NCBI RefSeq assembly: GCF_002899825.2
Contig: NZ_PPED02000001.1
Span: 868,001-932,000 of the forward strand
Direction: 5' to 3'
Source: Chryseobacterium phosphatilyticum
GTDB lineage: Bacteria > Bacteroidota > Bacteroidia > Flavobacteriales > Weeksellaceae
Length of the DNA stretch: 64,000 nucleotides
Shown piece by piece: positions 36,104 to 44,638 of this stretch. Positions within the stretch are counted from its first letter, which is position 1; each line of letters begins with the position of its first letter. The notes under the pieces were generated by a model. That model saw nothing but the letters and a program-made list of their open reading frames with translations, searched no databases and was not told the origin of the DNA. The position numbers and the translations under genes are program-made.

Positions 36104-37063
36104 ATGGAGAGAACCAACATTATATCAATTGCTAAAACTACTTTAGAAATTGAAATTGCAGAGCTTGAAAAATTAAAAAACAGAATTGATAACCAATTTG
36201 CAGAGGCGGTAGAGATCATTCATGCTGCAAAAGGGAAGCTGATTGTAGTAGGAATAGGAAAATCTGCCCATGTGGGAAATAAGATTGTTGCCACTTTAAA
36301 CTCTACGGGAACTCCATCACAATTTCTTCATGCCTCGGAAGCTATTCACGGGGATCTGGGTGTAATTCAGAAACAAGACGTTGTCTTATGTATATCCAAT
36401 TCAGGAAATTCTCCTGAAATTACCAATCTTGTTCCTTATTTAAAAGACTATTCTTCTGCTTTGATAGGAATGACAGGAAATAAAAACAGTAAACTTGCTG
36501 AGTTTTCCGAAATTATACTAGATACCCATGTAGATGTTGAGGCTTGTCCTAATAAATTGGCTCCTACGAGCTCTACAACAATTCAAATGGCTCTTGGTGA
36601 TGCTTTGGCTGTTGCTTTAATGGAACTCAATAATTTCAAAGCAAATGATTTTGCCAAATTCCATCCGGGAGGAAGTTTGGGTAAAAACCTTACTTCAAAA
36701 GTTGAGCAGTTTCTTTCTTCACAGAAACCTCAGGTAACAGAAGATGCCTCTATAAGAGATGTTATCATATCTATCAGTGCTTCAAGCCACGGAATTACTG
36801 TAGTTACCCGTGAAGAACAAATCATCGGAGTTATTACAGACGGAGATTTGAGAAGGATGCTGATGAAGGGAGAAGATATCACCAAGGTTTTGGCTAAAGA
36901 TATTATGTCTGCTCACCCAAGAACTATAGAAAAAGAATCGCTGGCCAAAGAAGCGATGAAAGTTTTAAAAGAAAATAACATCGGACAGCTGGTGGTGACC
37001 GAAAATGGAAAATATTTTGGAATCATTGATCTGCACAAGCTCCTTGATGAAGGAATAAACTAA
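36104..37063 (+). CDS. kdsD: arabinose-5-phosphate isomerase (KdsD/GutQ type)
   Basis: 319 aa. SIS domain at about 35-170 (VVGIGKSAHVGNKIVATLNS, ASEAIHGDLG, LCISNSGNSPEI), then two CBS domains (about 205-319; GVITDGDLRRML). It converts ribulose-5-P to arabinose-5-P, the first step to KDO in LPS. The CBS pair probably senses a nucleotide sugar or nucleotide. A Crp/Fnr gene follows after 10 bp and may be cotranscribed. Confidence 0.94.
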   Translation: MERTNIISIAKTTLEIEIAELEKLKNRIDNQFAEAVEIIHAAKGKLIVVGIGKSAHVGNKIVATLNSTGTPSQFLHASEAIHGDLGVIQKQDVVLCISNSGNSPEITNLVPYLKDYSSALIGMTGNKNSKLAEFSEIILDTHVDVEACPNKLAPTSSTTIQMALGDALAVALMELNNFKANDFAKFHPGGSLGKNLTSKVEQFLSSQKPQVTEDASIRDVIISISASSHGITVVTREEQIIGVITDGDLRRMLMKGEDITKVLAKDIMSAHPRTIEKESLAKEAMKVLKENNIGQLVVTENGKYFGIIDLHKLLDEGIN

Positions 37064-37073
37064 TCCTGATGTC

Positions 37074-37637
37074 ATGAGTGATTTTCTGAAAAAACATATC
37101 AGCGAACTCATCCATTTGACTGATGATGAATTTGAAACGGTACAAACTTTTTTCATAAAAAAGAAATTCCGCAAAAGACAATTTCTTGTACAGGAACAGC
37201 AACCTGTAACCGAAATTTATCTGATAGAAAAAGGGATTCTTAAAAGCAGTACTCTCGACAGTACAGGAAAAGAACATATTCTTCAGTTGGCAACTGCCCA
37301 TTGGTGGATTTCAGATTTTGCCGCTTTTTTTAAAGAGGAAATTTCTTCATTAGCTGTTGATTGTATTGAAGATTCTGAAGTATATGCTATTTCTTATGAG
37401 AATCTAAATATCCTTTGTTCAAAGCTTCCCGCTATGGAACATTTTTTTAGAATAAAATCCAATTTTGGATATGTAGCATTGCAGCAGAGAATTCTTTCAT
37501 TAATGAGCAAAACCGCCAGAGAACGATATGAAGATTTCGTAAAGCAATATCCCGGATTTATAGATCATATACCCAAACAGCTTATAGCAAGCTATCTTGG
37601 AGTTTCAAGAGAAACATTAAGCAGACTATATTCTTAG
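37074..37637 (+). CDS. Crp/Fnr-family regulator
   Basis: 187 aa. Cyclic-nucleotide-binding-like barrel (QFLVQEQQPVTEIYLIEKGI) lacking the Arg-Ser pocket expected for cAMP binding, dimer helix, then the HTH HIPKQLIASYLGVSRETLSRL. No Fnr-type Cys cluster. It resembles Bacteroidota one-component regulators that answer to unknown signals. A TGTGA-N6-TCACA palindrome overlaps its stop codon and precedes the DJ-1/PfpI gene. Confidence 0.9.
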   Translation: MSDFLKKHISELIHLTDDEFETVQTFFIKKKFRKRQFLVQEQQPVTEIYLIEKGILKSSTLDSTGKEHILQLATAHWWISDFAAFFKEEISSLAVDCIEDSEVYAISYENLNILCSKLPAMEHFFRIKSNFGYVALQQRILSLMSKTARERYEDFVKQYPGFIDHIPKQLIASYLGVSRETLSRLYS

Positions 37638-37665
37638 ATGTGACCTGAGTCACATCTTTTTTTTG
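37636..37665 (+). terminator. hairpin terminator that also reads as a CRP-type palindrome
   Basis: Stem GATGTGAC / GTCACATC with loop CTGA followed by eight T, overlapping the TAG of the Crp/Fnr gene. The same bases contain TGTGA-N6-TCACA (37639-37654), the E. coli CRP half-site spacing. Terminator function is the simpler reading. Confidence 0.7.
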
Positions 37666-37732
37666 ACTTATATCCTTATATCAACTGCCGGAAATTTCCA
37701 ACCTTTGTATCATAATTTTTAAAACAAAAACA

Positions 37733-38419
37733 ATGAAAAAGAAAGCATTAATCGTAGTAACAAGTGTAGAAAAATACCCTGATATGGATCGGGCAACCGG
37801 ACTATGGCTGGGTGAAGCTGTTCATTTTTATGAAAAACTGCATGAAAAAGGATACGAAATTGATTTCGTGAGCCCAAAAGGAGGTTATACCCCACTTGAT
37901 CCCATTTCTTTGCAAATGTTTGTACAGCCTGTAGATTGGAAATATTATGCGGATAAAACATTTAGAGAAAAACTCGGAAACACTCTAAAGCCAGAAAATA
38001 TTATTCCCGGGGAGTATAGCATAATTTATTATTCCGGAGGACATGGAGTGGTATGGGACTTTCCTGACGATGAAAAATTACAGGAAATAGCTCGTACAAT
38101 CTATGAAAACGAAGGAATTGTTTCTTCTGTATGTCACGGAGCTGTTGGTCTTTTCAATATTACACTTTCTGACGGAGAATTATTGATTAAAGGAAAAACG
38201 GTTACCGGATTTTCAAATTCGGAAGAAATTGCAGCGGAACTTGCTGACCACATGCCATATCTTACCGAGGACGTTCTGAAGAGTAAGGGTGCTCATTATG
38301 TAAAGGCTGATCAGGATTTTGTTCCATTTGCTGTTGCGGACGGAAAACTGGTCACGGGACAGAATCCTCAATCGGGAGGCCGTGTTGCAGAAAAAGTATT
38401 GGAAATACTGGAAAAGTAA
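37733..38419 (+). CDS. DJ-1/PfpI-family (type 1 glutamine-amidotransferase-like) protein
   Basis: 228 aa. Nucleophile-elbow Cys in IVSSVCHGAVGLF with a preceding GGHGVVWDF, the arrangement of the Hsp31/PfpI subgroup. Members are glyoxalase III/deglycase-like or chaperone-like stress proteins; the exact activity cannot be assigned. No signal peptide. Single gene between two hairpins, next to a Crp/Fnr regulator. Confidence 0.88.
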   Translation: MKKKALIVVTSVEKYPDMDRATGLWLGEAVHFYEKLHEKGYEIDFVSPKGGYTPLDPISLQMFVQPVDWKYYADKTFREKLGNTLKPENIIPGEYSIIYYSGGHGVVWDFPDDEKLQEIARTIYENEGIVSSVCHGAVGLFNITLSDGELLIKGKTVTGFSNSEEIAAELADHMPYLTEDVLKSKGAHYVKADQDFVPFAVADGKLVTGQNPQSGGRVAEKVLEILEK

Positions 38420-38447
38420 ATATGGAATTGGTCGCGTTGAAAGCCAG

Positions 38448-38486
38448 ATACAGCCAAACAAGACTCTTGATTGGCTGTATTTTTTT
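38448..38486 (+). terminator. terminator of the DJ-1/PfpI gene
   Basis: Perfect stem ATACAGCCAA / TTGGCTGTAT followed by seven T. Confidence 0.85.
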
Positions 38487-38626
38487 AAATAATATGAAAT
38501 CTCAGCAGCTTAAAACTTGAAAAAAAACATGAACAATAAATTCTAAATACTGATTATTATTTCATAATTTCGCAGACTTAAACTGCTACCCTATGTTGGG
38601 TTGGCATTTTGGATAGATTCTATTTT

Positions 38627-39454
38627 ATGGACAATAATAAAGAAATGTCCTTTCTTGGGCATATTGGGGAATTAAGAGGGCATCTGGTCCGTTCGATTAT
38701 TGCTATCGTAATTGCAGCTTTTGTAGTTGGATTTAATATCAACTGGATTATGGACCATATCTTTTTTGGTCCTACAAGAAATGATTTCCCTACCTTCAAA
38801 ATTGTAAATCATTTTTCGAGAATGATTTTGGGAGAAGATAGTATTCATCTGCCCAAAGATTTTCCTGTTCGTGTACAGAGGTTGTATCAGCAGTTTAATG
38901 TAATGATGGCGGTTTCAGTTTTTGGAGGAATGGTTTTGGCATTCCCTTATATTGTTTGGGAATTATGGCGTTTTATAGGCCCGGCTTTACATCCAAGAGA
39001 GAGAAAAAATTCAATCTATATTATCAATGCAGTATGGATGCTTTTTATGACCGGGGTTTTATGCGGTTACTTTCTCATCCTCCCTTTTGCTGTCAACTTC
39101 GGTGTTATTTTTAAAATCTCAGATATTATCGTTCCGTTATATGACCTCAGTGATTATACCACCTTATTTTTACAGGTAGTATTGGGGATGGGGGTGATTT
39201 TCCTCTTCCCTATTCTGATCTATTTCCTTACCAGTATCGGAATTCTGACACCAATATTTATGAAAACCTATCGTCGTCATGCTATTGTTTTAATCATGGT
39301 GGTAGCAGCAATTATAACTCCGGCAGATGTTTTGAGTATGTTGATGGCCGCTTTCCCACTGTTGATCCTCTATGAATTTAGTATTATGATGTGTACTTTT
39401 ACGTATAAAAGAGTTCAAAAAAGCAATGGAAATCTTCCTGCAGTACAGAAATAA
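38627..39454 (+). CDS. tatC: Sec-independent translocase TatC
   Basis: 275 aa from ATG 38627; the frame opens 18 bp earlier at a TTG, but the conserved start MSFLGHIGELRGHLVRSII fits the ATG. Six membrane helices, the periplasmic loop with LHPRERK (the F-PxE-like segment preceding helix 3), and the C-terminal AAIITPADVLSMLMAAFPLL. TatC recognises twin-arginine signals and forms the translocon with TatA/E. No tatA is adjacent. Confidence 0.95.
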   Translation: MDNNKEMSFLGHIGELRGHLVRSIIAIVIAAFVVGFNINWIMDHIFFGPTRNDFPTFKIVNHFSRMILGEDSIHLPKDFPVRVQRLYQQFNVMMAVSVFGGMVLAFPYIVWELWRFIGPALHPRERKNSIYIINAVWMLFMTGVLCGYFLILPFAVNFGVIFKISDIIVPLYDLSDYTTLFLQVVLGMGVIFLFPILIYFLTSIGILTPIFMKTYRRHAIVLIMVVAAIITPADVLSMLMAAFPLLILYEFSIMMCTFTYKRVQKSNGNLPAVQK

Positions 39455-39471
39455 TTGAATTGCTAAACTAT

Positions 39472-39512
39472 AAAAAGAGCTGGTTCCATATGATGGAACC
39501 AGCTCTTTTTTA
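39472..39512 (+). terminator. tatC terminator
   Basis: Perfect 17-pair stem AAAAAGAGCTGGTTCCA / TGGAACCAGCTCTTTTT followed by T-rich sequence. Confidence 0.9.
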
Positions 39513-39728
39513 TTACTCATATTCTAAATAACCTCCATTTTACTGTTTATTTTTTTCATCAATAATACTAATATTGTAAAAAAAATAAACCAATTGTCAT
39601 TTATACAAGTTATTAATTCAATAAGTGAATTATTTTACAAAAAACAGGTGTTAAATTTATAATTTCAATATTTAATTAATTATTTTTACACCAAAATCAT
39701 AAAAAAAACAATACATTACCAAATCTTT

Positions 39729-42692
39729 ATGAAAAAGAAAATTATTTTCGTTTTTGCGTTAGCCATTGGGTTAACGAGTTTACAAGCACAACGTTGGGAA
39801 GTTGTTTCTCAGAAAATCAATCCAATAAGGAAAGAAGTAAAGGTAATCCAATCTTACAAAGTTGATCTCAATTCACTGAGAGAGTTATTAAAAACTGCTC
39901 CCGAAGCGGGTAAAGGAAATCCTATTGTGGTTTCTATTCCCACTACCGATGGTAAAATTGAAAGATTCTCAGTTTACAGTTCACCTGTTGTGGCAAAGTC
40001 AATGGCAGATAGATATGATTTGGGGGCTTATTCAGGTGTTGGGCTTGATAACCCTACAAAGCAGGTCAGGCTAAGTACGGCACCCAATGATTTCCAATCG
40101 ATGCTTTTTGATACCAAGACAGGACAGTATGAATTTATAGAACCTATTAATAAAGAAAAAGACATCTTTGGAGTCTTCTTTAAATCTAACAAAACATCTG
40201 ACGGGAAACCTTTTGAATGTAAACCATCTGAACCTAAACAATCAAAGGAACAGATGAAAGATCTTCTTAATTCAAAAAGTGTTTTGGAAAAAGCCGGAAC
40301 ATTTAACAGAAGTACAGACCAAAAATACAGAACCTATAGATTGGCAGTATCTGTGAATGGCGAGTACACCCAACTGGCGGGAGGAGTTCCCGCTGCTGCA
40401 GGACGCATCAACGCGACTATAAACAGGGTAAATGCCGTATATGAAAAGGATTTGGGAATCCATTTGATCGTGCAGGATTTACCTCAACTGATTTTTACAG
40501 ATCCCGCAACGGACCCTTATTCAGATGCTGTTCTTAATCCCGATGGTTCCTATTCTGCTCCTGATGACTGGAATTTGCAGGTTCAGCGAACCCTTACCAA
40601 TACTGCGGGTGTAGGCAACGCAGCATATGATGTGGGACATTTTTTTGGACATAGAGGTGGTGGCGGATCAGCAGGGGATATCGGAAACGTGTGCCGAAAT
40701 CCTGCCAATAACGATGATGACACTTCAAAAGGAGCAGGAATTACCTCGCCTGCAGTAAATGATCAGCCTTTTGGAGATGCTTTTGATATTGATTACGTAG
40801 CCCATGAACTAGGCCACCAGTTTGGAGGACGTCATACCATGTCTGTTATTCATCCTCAAACAGATCGTCCGATAGAACCGGGATCCGGGTCTACGATAAT
40901 GGGGTATGCCGGTATTACTCAGGCAAATGTGCAAATGCACTCTGATGCTTATTTCCATGTGTTAAACATTGAACAAATACAACAATATGTAAATTCTCAA
41001 GGTTGCGGAACAGTTACCCCTGTAGCCAATACTCCACCTCTCATACAACCAATTCCTAATAAAAACATTCCAAAAGGAACTGCTTTTGTATTGACTGCAA
41101 GTGCCGCAGATGCACAAAATGATCCAATGAGTTATACCTGGGAGCAATATGATATTGCAACCAGCAAATTTAATAATGTAGATGCTAATCGTAATAATGG
41201 AGCCAATTTCAGATCATTGTCACCTACCGATTCTCCTACACGCTATTTTCCGAAACTTTCGAGTGTCTTGAATGGAACACTTACCAATAACGCAGACTGG
41301 GAAACGGTATCCAATGTAGCAAGGGAAATGAACTTCAAAGTAACCGTGAGAGACAACAATCCGGATATTACTCAACAGCAGACTCAAAGCAGTTTGGTTA
41401 AATTGAATGTCGGAAGTGACGGGCCGTTTAAAGTAAGTTCCTCGACGGTTTATAATAATACGGCCGGAGCTATTGCCTGGGATGTGGTAAATACTAATAA
41501 CAGTACCTACAATGTATCGAACGTTAAAATAGATTACACTACAGATAACGGAACAACATGGACCGTAATTTCACCTTCAACACCTAATGACGGAACAGAA
41601 CCATATTCTTTCTCTTCATTGGCTACGGGTGCCAATGTAAAGATCAGAGTAAGTGCTATCGACAATGTATTCTATGCCATAGGAAATGCTACTGTTTCTG
41701 CTGCTGCTGCGTGTTCTTCCAATGCTCCGTCAGGAGTTTCTGTTTCCGGAATCACCAGAACTTCCGCCAGCATCAATTGGCCGGCTTTACAAGGTGCTAC
41801 TTATTCTCTGATGTATAGAAAAACAGGATCAGCTACCTGGACAACGGTTCCTGTAGCAACAAACTCCTACTATGTTTCAGGATTAGAAGAAGCTACTCAA
41901 TATGAAGTACAGGTAGCTAATATCTGTGGTAGCACTACCGGCAGCTATTCGACCTCTACCAATTTCACAACATTGTCGGTTACCGCATGTGTAGTTTCTT
42001 CCGATCCTTCAGATGAATTTATCTCCAATGTTACGATAACTCCAGTGGGAATGGCAGCCGTTTCAAATAACAGTGGTGCATCAAACTATAGTAATTTTAC
42101 TACTGATCCTACAAAACTCATCACTCTTAAAAAAGGGTCTTCAGGTAATACAATCAGTGTTACAAAGCAATGGACTTCAAGCCAATACAATGAAGGAGTT
42201 ACTGCCTGGATAGATTTTAATAAAGATGGGGCATTCTCTGCCTCAGAAAAAATATTCACAAGTCCTGCTAATAAAGTAACGCCTGTTTCCGGAACATTCT
42301 CCGTACCGGTAGATGCTGTCACCGGAGGAAATCTTATCATGAGAGTGACGATGGCTTATAATGCTCAGCCACAAGATGCATGTGTCAGCCCGAGCTATGG
42401 TGAAATTGAAGATTATCCTGTTCGTATACAAGATGATGCGTTAAGCACAACCGATATAACGAAAGATAACAGTAATATTCAAATCTACCCTAATCCGGCA
42501 AGTGATGTACTGAACGTAACAAAGGTTTCAGGTAAAGCTCAATTTACCATTACAAATGCAGCAGGACAGCTAGTGATGAAGGGCCAGATTACAGATAATA
42601 AAATCTCTGTGGCCAAACTAATCACGGGAGGGTATGTTATTTCAATTGAAGATAAAGGAACAACTTCTAACTTGAAATTCATTAAAAAATAA
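39729..42692 (+). CDS. T9SS-secreted reprolysin-type zinc metalloprotease
   Basis: 987 aa. Signal peptide 1-20 (LTSLQAQ), propeptide-like region to about 195, metzincin domain with zinc motif HELGHQFGGRH near 359 and downstream Met-turn candidate TIMGYAG. Then an Ig/cadherin-like region (about 435-655), a fibronectin III domain (about 665-755), a GEVED domain ending in GEIEDYPVRI (about 890) and a T9SS type A sorting domain starting IYPNPASDVLNV (about 919). It would be secreted across the outer membrane and cleave extracellular protein. A hairpin follows directly. Confidence 0.93.
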   Translation: MKKKIIFVFALAIGLTSLQAQRWEVVSQKINPIRKEVKVIQSYKVDLNSLRELLKTAPEAGKGNPIVVSIPTTDGKIERFSVYSSPVVAKSMADRYDLGAYSGVGLDNPTKQVRLSTAPNDFQSMLFDTKTGQYEFIEPINKEKDIFGVFFKSNKTSDGKPFECKPSEPKQSKEQMKDLLNSKSVLEKAGTFNRSTDQKYRTYRLAVSVNGEYTQLAGGVPAAAGRINATINRVNAVYEKDLGIHLIVQDLPQLIFTDPATDPYSDAVLNPDGSYSAPDDWNLQVQRTLTNTAGVGNAAYDVGHFFGHRGGGGSAGDIGNVCRNPANNDDDTSKGAGITSPAVNDQPFGDAFDIDYVAHELGHQFGGRHTMSVIHPQTDRPIEPGSGSTIMGYAGITQANVQMHSDAYFHVLNIEQIQQYVNSQGCGTVTPVANTPPLIQPIPNKNIPKGTAFVLTASAADAQNDPMSYTWEQYDIATSKFNNVDANRNNGANFRSLSPTDSPTRYFPKLSSVLNGTLTNNADWETVSNVAREMNFKVTVRDNNPDITQQQTQSSLVKLNVGSDGPFKVSSSTVYNNTAGAIAWDVVNTNNSTYNVSNVKIDYTTDNGTTWTVISPSTPNDGTEPYSFSSLATGANVKIRVSAIDNVFYAIGNATVSAAAACSSNAPSGVSVSGITRTSASINWPALQGATYSLMYRKTGSATWTTVPVATNSYYVSGLEEATQYEVQVANICGSTTGSYSTSTNFTTLSVTACVVSSDPSDEFISNVTITPVGMAAVSNNSGASNYSNFTTDPTKLITLKKGSSGNTISVTKQWTSSQYNEGVTAWIDFNKDGAFSASEKIFTSPANKVTPVSGTFSVPVDAVTGGNLIMRVTMAYNAQPQDACVSPSYGEIEDYPVRIQDDALSTTDITKDNSNIQIYPNPASDVLNVTKVSGKAQFTITNAAGQLVMKGQITDNKISVAKLITGGYVISIEDKGTTSNLKFIKK

Positions 42693-42711
42693 AATCATTT
42701 TTCAATATCAG

Positions 42712-42737
42712 GCCCGACAGGAATGTCGGGCTTTTTT
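42712..42737 (+). terminator. terminator of the T9SS protease gene
   Basis: Stem GCCCGACA / TGTCGGGC, 4-base loop, six T. Confidence 0.88.
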
Positions 42738-42791
42738 ATATTCTGAAAACAACAATTTTCACATTTATTTACATTTTTACTTATTCGCAAT

Positions 42792-42820
42792 TTTGCTGTT
42801 AATTAAATTTTCTATTTTTG
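42792..42820 (+). promoter_or_regulatory. promoter of the M1 peptidase gene
   Basis: TTTG (42792-42795), 17 bp, TATTTTTG (42813-42820). It leaves about 17-20 nt of leader and supports ATG 42844 over the upstream TTG at 42793. Confidence 0.62.
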
Positions 42821-42843
42821 AAAAGATTATTAATAAAGTTAAA

Positions 42844-44475
42844 ATGAAAAAGCTGTCATATACACTTTTATTTGTTTCCGGAATTGCCTTTGGTCAATTC
42901 TTTGAAAAGGATAAAGTATTCACTAAACAAGATACTCTGAAAGGATCCGACACTCAATTCAGAAATTTCTGGGATGTCAAAAAATATGATCTTTCTGTAG
43001 AACCGGATTTTGCCCAGAAAAGCATTAAAGGAAACAATAAAATCAGCTTTGAAATTATTAAAGATATTACAAATCCTGTGTTTCAGATCGACCTTCAGCA
43101 ACCAATGAAAGCCGATAAAATAACAGGAAATTTCCCCATTAAAAACTATAAGCAGGATGGTGATTTCATTTTTGTAACAGCCAATAAAACTTTTAAAAAG
43201 GGAGAAAAATATAGTATTGATGTTACCTACTCCGGAAATCCTTTAATTGCCAAAAGAGCGCCATGGGATGGAGGCTGGGTTTTTACCAAAGATGAAAAGG
43301 GGAATCCATGGATGAGTGTTGCGGATGAAGGAATCGGAGCGTCTATCTGGCTTCCTACTAAAGATATTTGGAGTGATGAGCCGGATAACGGTATCACGAT
43401 GAAAATTATTACCCCAAAGGATCTTGTAGGAGTTGGAAACGGAAGATTAATTGATCAAAAAACCGTGGGTACCAAAACAACTTATACCTGGGAGGTCAAA
43501 AATCCTATCAATGCCTACTCCATCATCCCTAATATCGGAAAATATGTAAACTTTAAAGATATTTTCAACGGAGAAAAAGGAAAGCTGGATCTGGACTACT
43601 GGGTGTTGGATTATAATTTGGAAAAGGCCAAAAAACAATTTCAACAGGTAAAGCCTATGCTCTCAGCATTTGAATATTGGTTTGGCCCTTACCCATTCTA
43701 CGAAGATTCCTATAAATTGGTAGATTCACCTTACTTAGGAATGGAGCACCAAAGCAATGTTGCTTATGGAAACAACTATGAGAATGGCTATCGTGGAAAA
43801 GATTTATCAGGAACCGGAATCGGATTACATTGGGACTATATCATTATTCACGAAAGTGGCCACGAATGGTTTGCCAACAATATTACAGCAAAAGATCAGG
43901 CGGATATGTGGATTCATGAAAGTTTTACCATGTATTCAGAGGTTCTCTTCACTGAAAAGTATATGGACAAAAAATCGGCTGATATTTATATGATCGGACT
44001 GAGAAATGTAATCCAAAACGATATTCCTATCATTGGACATTATGGAGTAAGAAATGAAGGTAGTGGGGATATGTATCCGAAAGGAGCCAATATGCTTCAC
44101 ACCATACGACAGGTAATTAATAATGATGAAAAATTCAGACAGATTTTAAGAGGTTTAAGCAAAGATTTTTATCATCAGACCGTTACAACCCAACAGATTG
44201 AAGATTATCTTTCTTCAAAATCAGGAATTGATTTCTCAACGGTTTTTGACCAGTATTTAAGGACTATAAAAATTCCAACACTTGAATACACGCAGACCGG
44301 CAATACTTTGAAATTCAGATATACGGACATTGTGAAAAACCTTAAACTACCTATCATCATTCCCGGAGACCAAACTATTAATCCGACGGAAGAATGGCAA
44401 ACCGTACAACTAAAAAACAGCAATCCTGTTGATTGGAATAAAAACTATTATATCAACTACAACAATGTTGAGTAA
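42844..44475 (+). CDS. secreted M1-family zinc aminopeptidase
   Basis: 543 aa from ATG 42844. Signal peptide ends near GIAFGQ. N-terminal beta-saddle domain (about 40-235), exopeptidase-type motif GMEHQSN where most M1 enzymes have GAMEN, zinc site HESGHEWFANN near 336 with third ligand Glu about 18 residues later (WIHESFTMYSE). It lacks the C-terminal HEAT domain of large M1 enzymes. It would remove N-terminal residues from peptides outside the inner membrane. It lies between the T9SS protease and an M61 peptidase, suggesting a peptide-scavenging set. Confidence 0.93.
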   Translation: MKKLSYTLLFVSGIAFGQFFEKDKVFTKQDTLKGSDTQFRNFWDVKKYDLSVEPDFAQKSIKGNNKISFEIIKDITNPVFQIDLQQPMKADKITGNFPIKNYKQDGDFIFVTANKTFKKGEKYSIDVTYSGNPLIAKRAPWDGGWVFTKDEKGNPWMSVADEGIGASIWLPTKDIWSDEPDNGITMKIITPKDLVGVGNGRLIDQKTVGTKTTYTWEVKNPINAYSIIPNIGKYVNFKDIFNGEKGKLDLDYWVLDYNLEKAKKQFQQVKPMLSAFEYWFGPYPFYEDSYKLVDSPYLGMEHQSNVAYGNNYENGYRGKDLSGTGIGLHWDYIIIHESGHEWFANNITAKDQADMWIHESFTMYSEVLFTEKYMDKKSADIYMIGLRNVIQNDIPIIGHYGVRNEGSGDMYPKGANMLHTIRQVINNDEKFRQILRGLSKDFYHQTVTTQQIEDYLSSKSGIDFSTVFDQYLRTIKIPTLEYTQTGNTLKFRYTDIVKNLKLPIIIPGDQTINPTEEWQTVQLKNSNPVDWNKNYYINYNNVE

Positions 44476-44485
44476 ATAAGAGAGT

Positions 44486-44517
44486 AAAGGGTGAAACTTC
44501 AGTTTCATCCTTTTTTA
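44486..44517 (+). terminator. terminator of the M1 peptidase gene
   Basis: Stem AAGGGTGAAAC / GTTTCATCCTT with one wobble and 3-base loop, then T run. Confidence 0.75.
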
Positions 44518-44638
44518 TTTGAATATCTACTATTTATTATACTTTCCAGCCTTTCAATAAATTTTAAGAAAAGTTTAATACTTCATCCCGTAACAAAATG
44601 AATAAAAAAGCAACTATTTAACTATAAAAAAGATCTTA

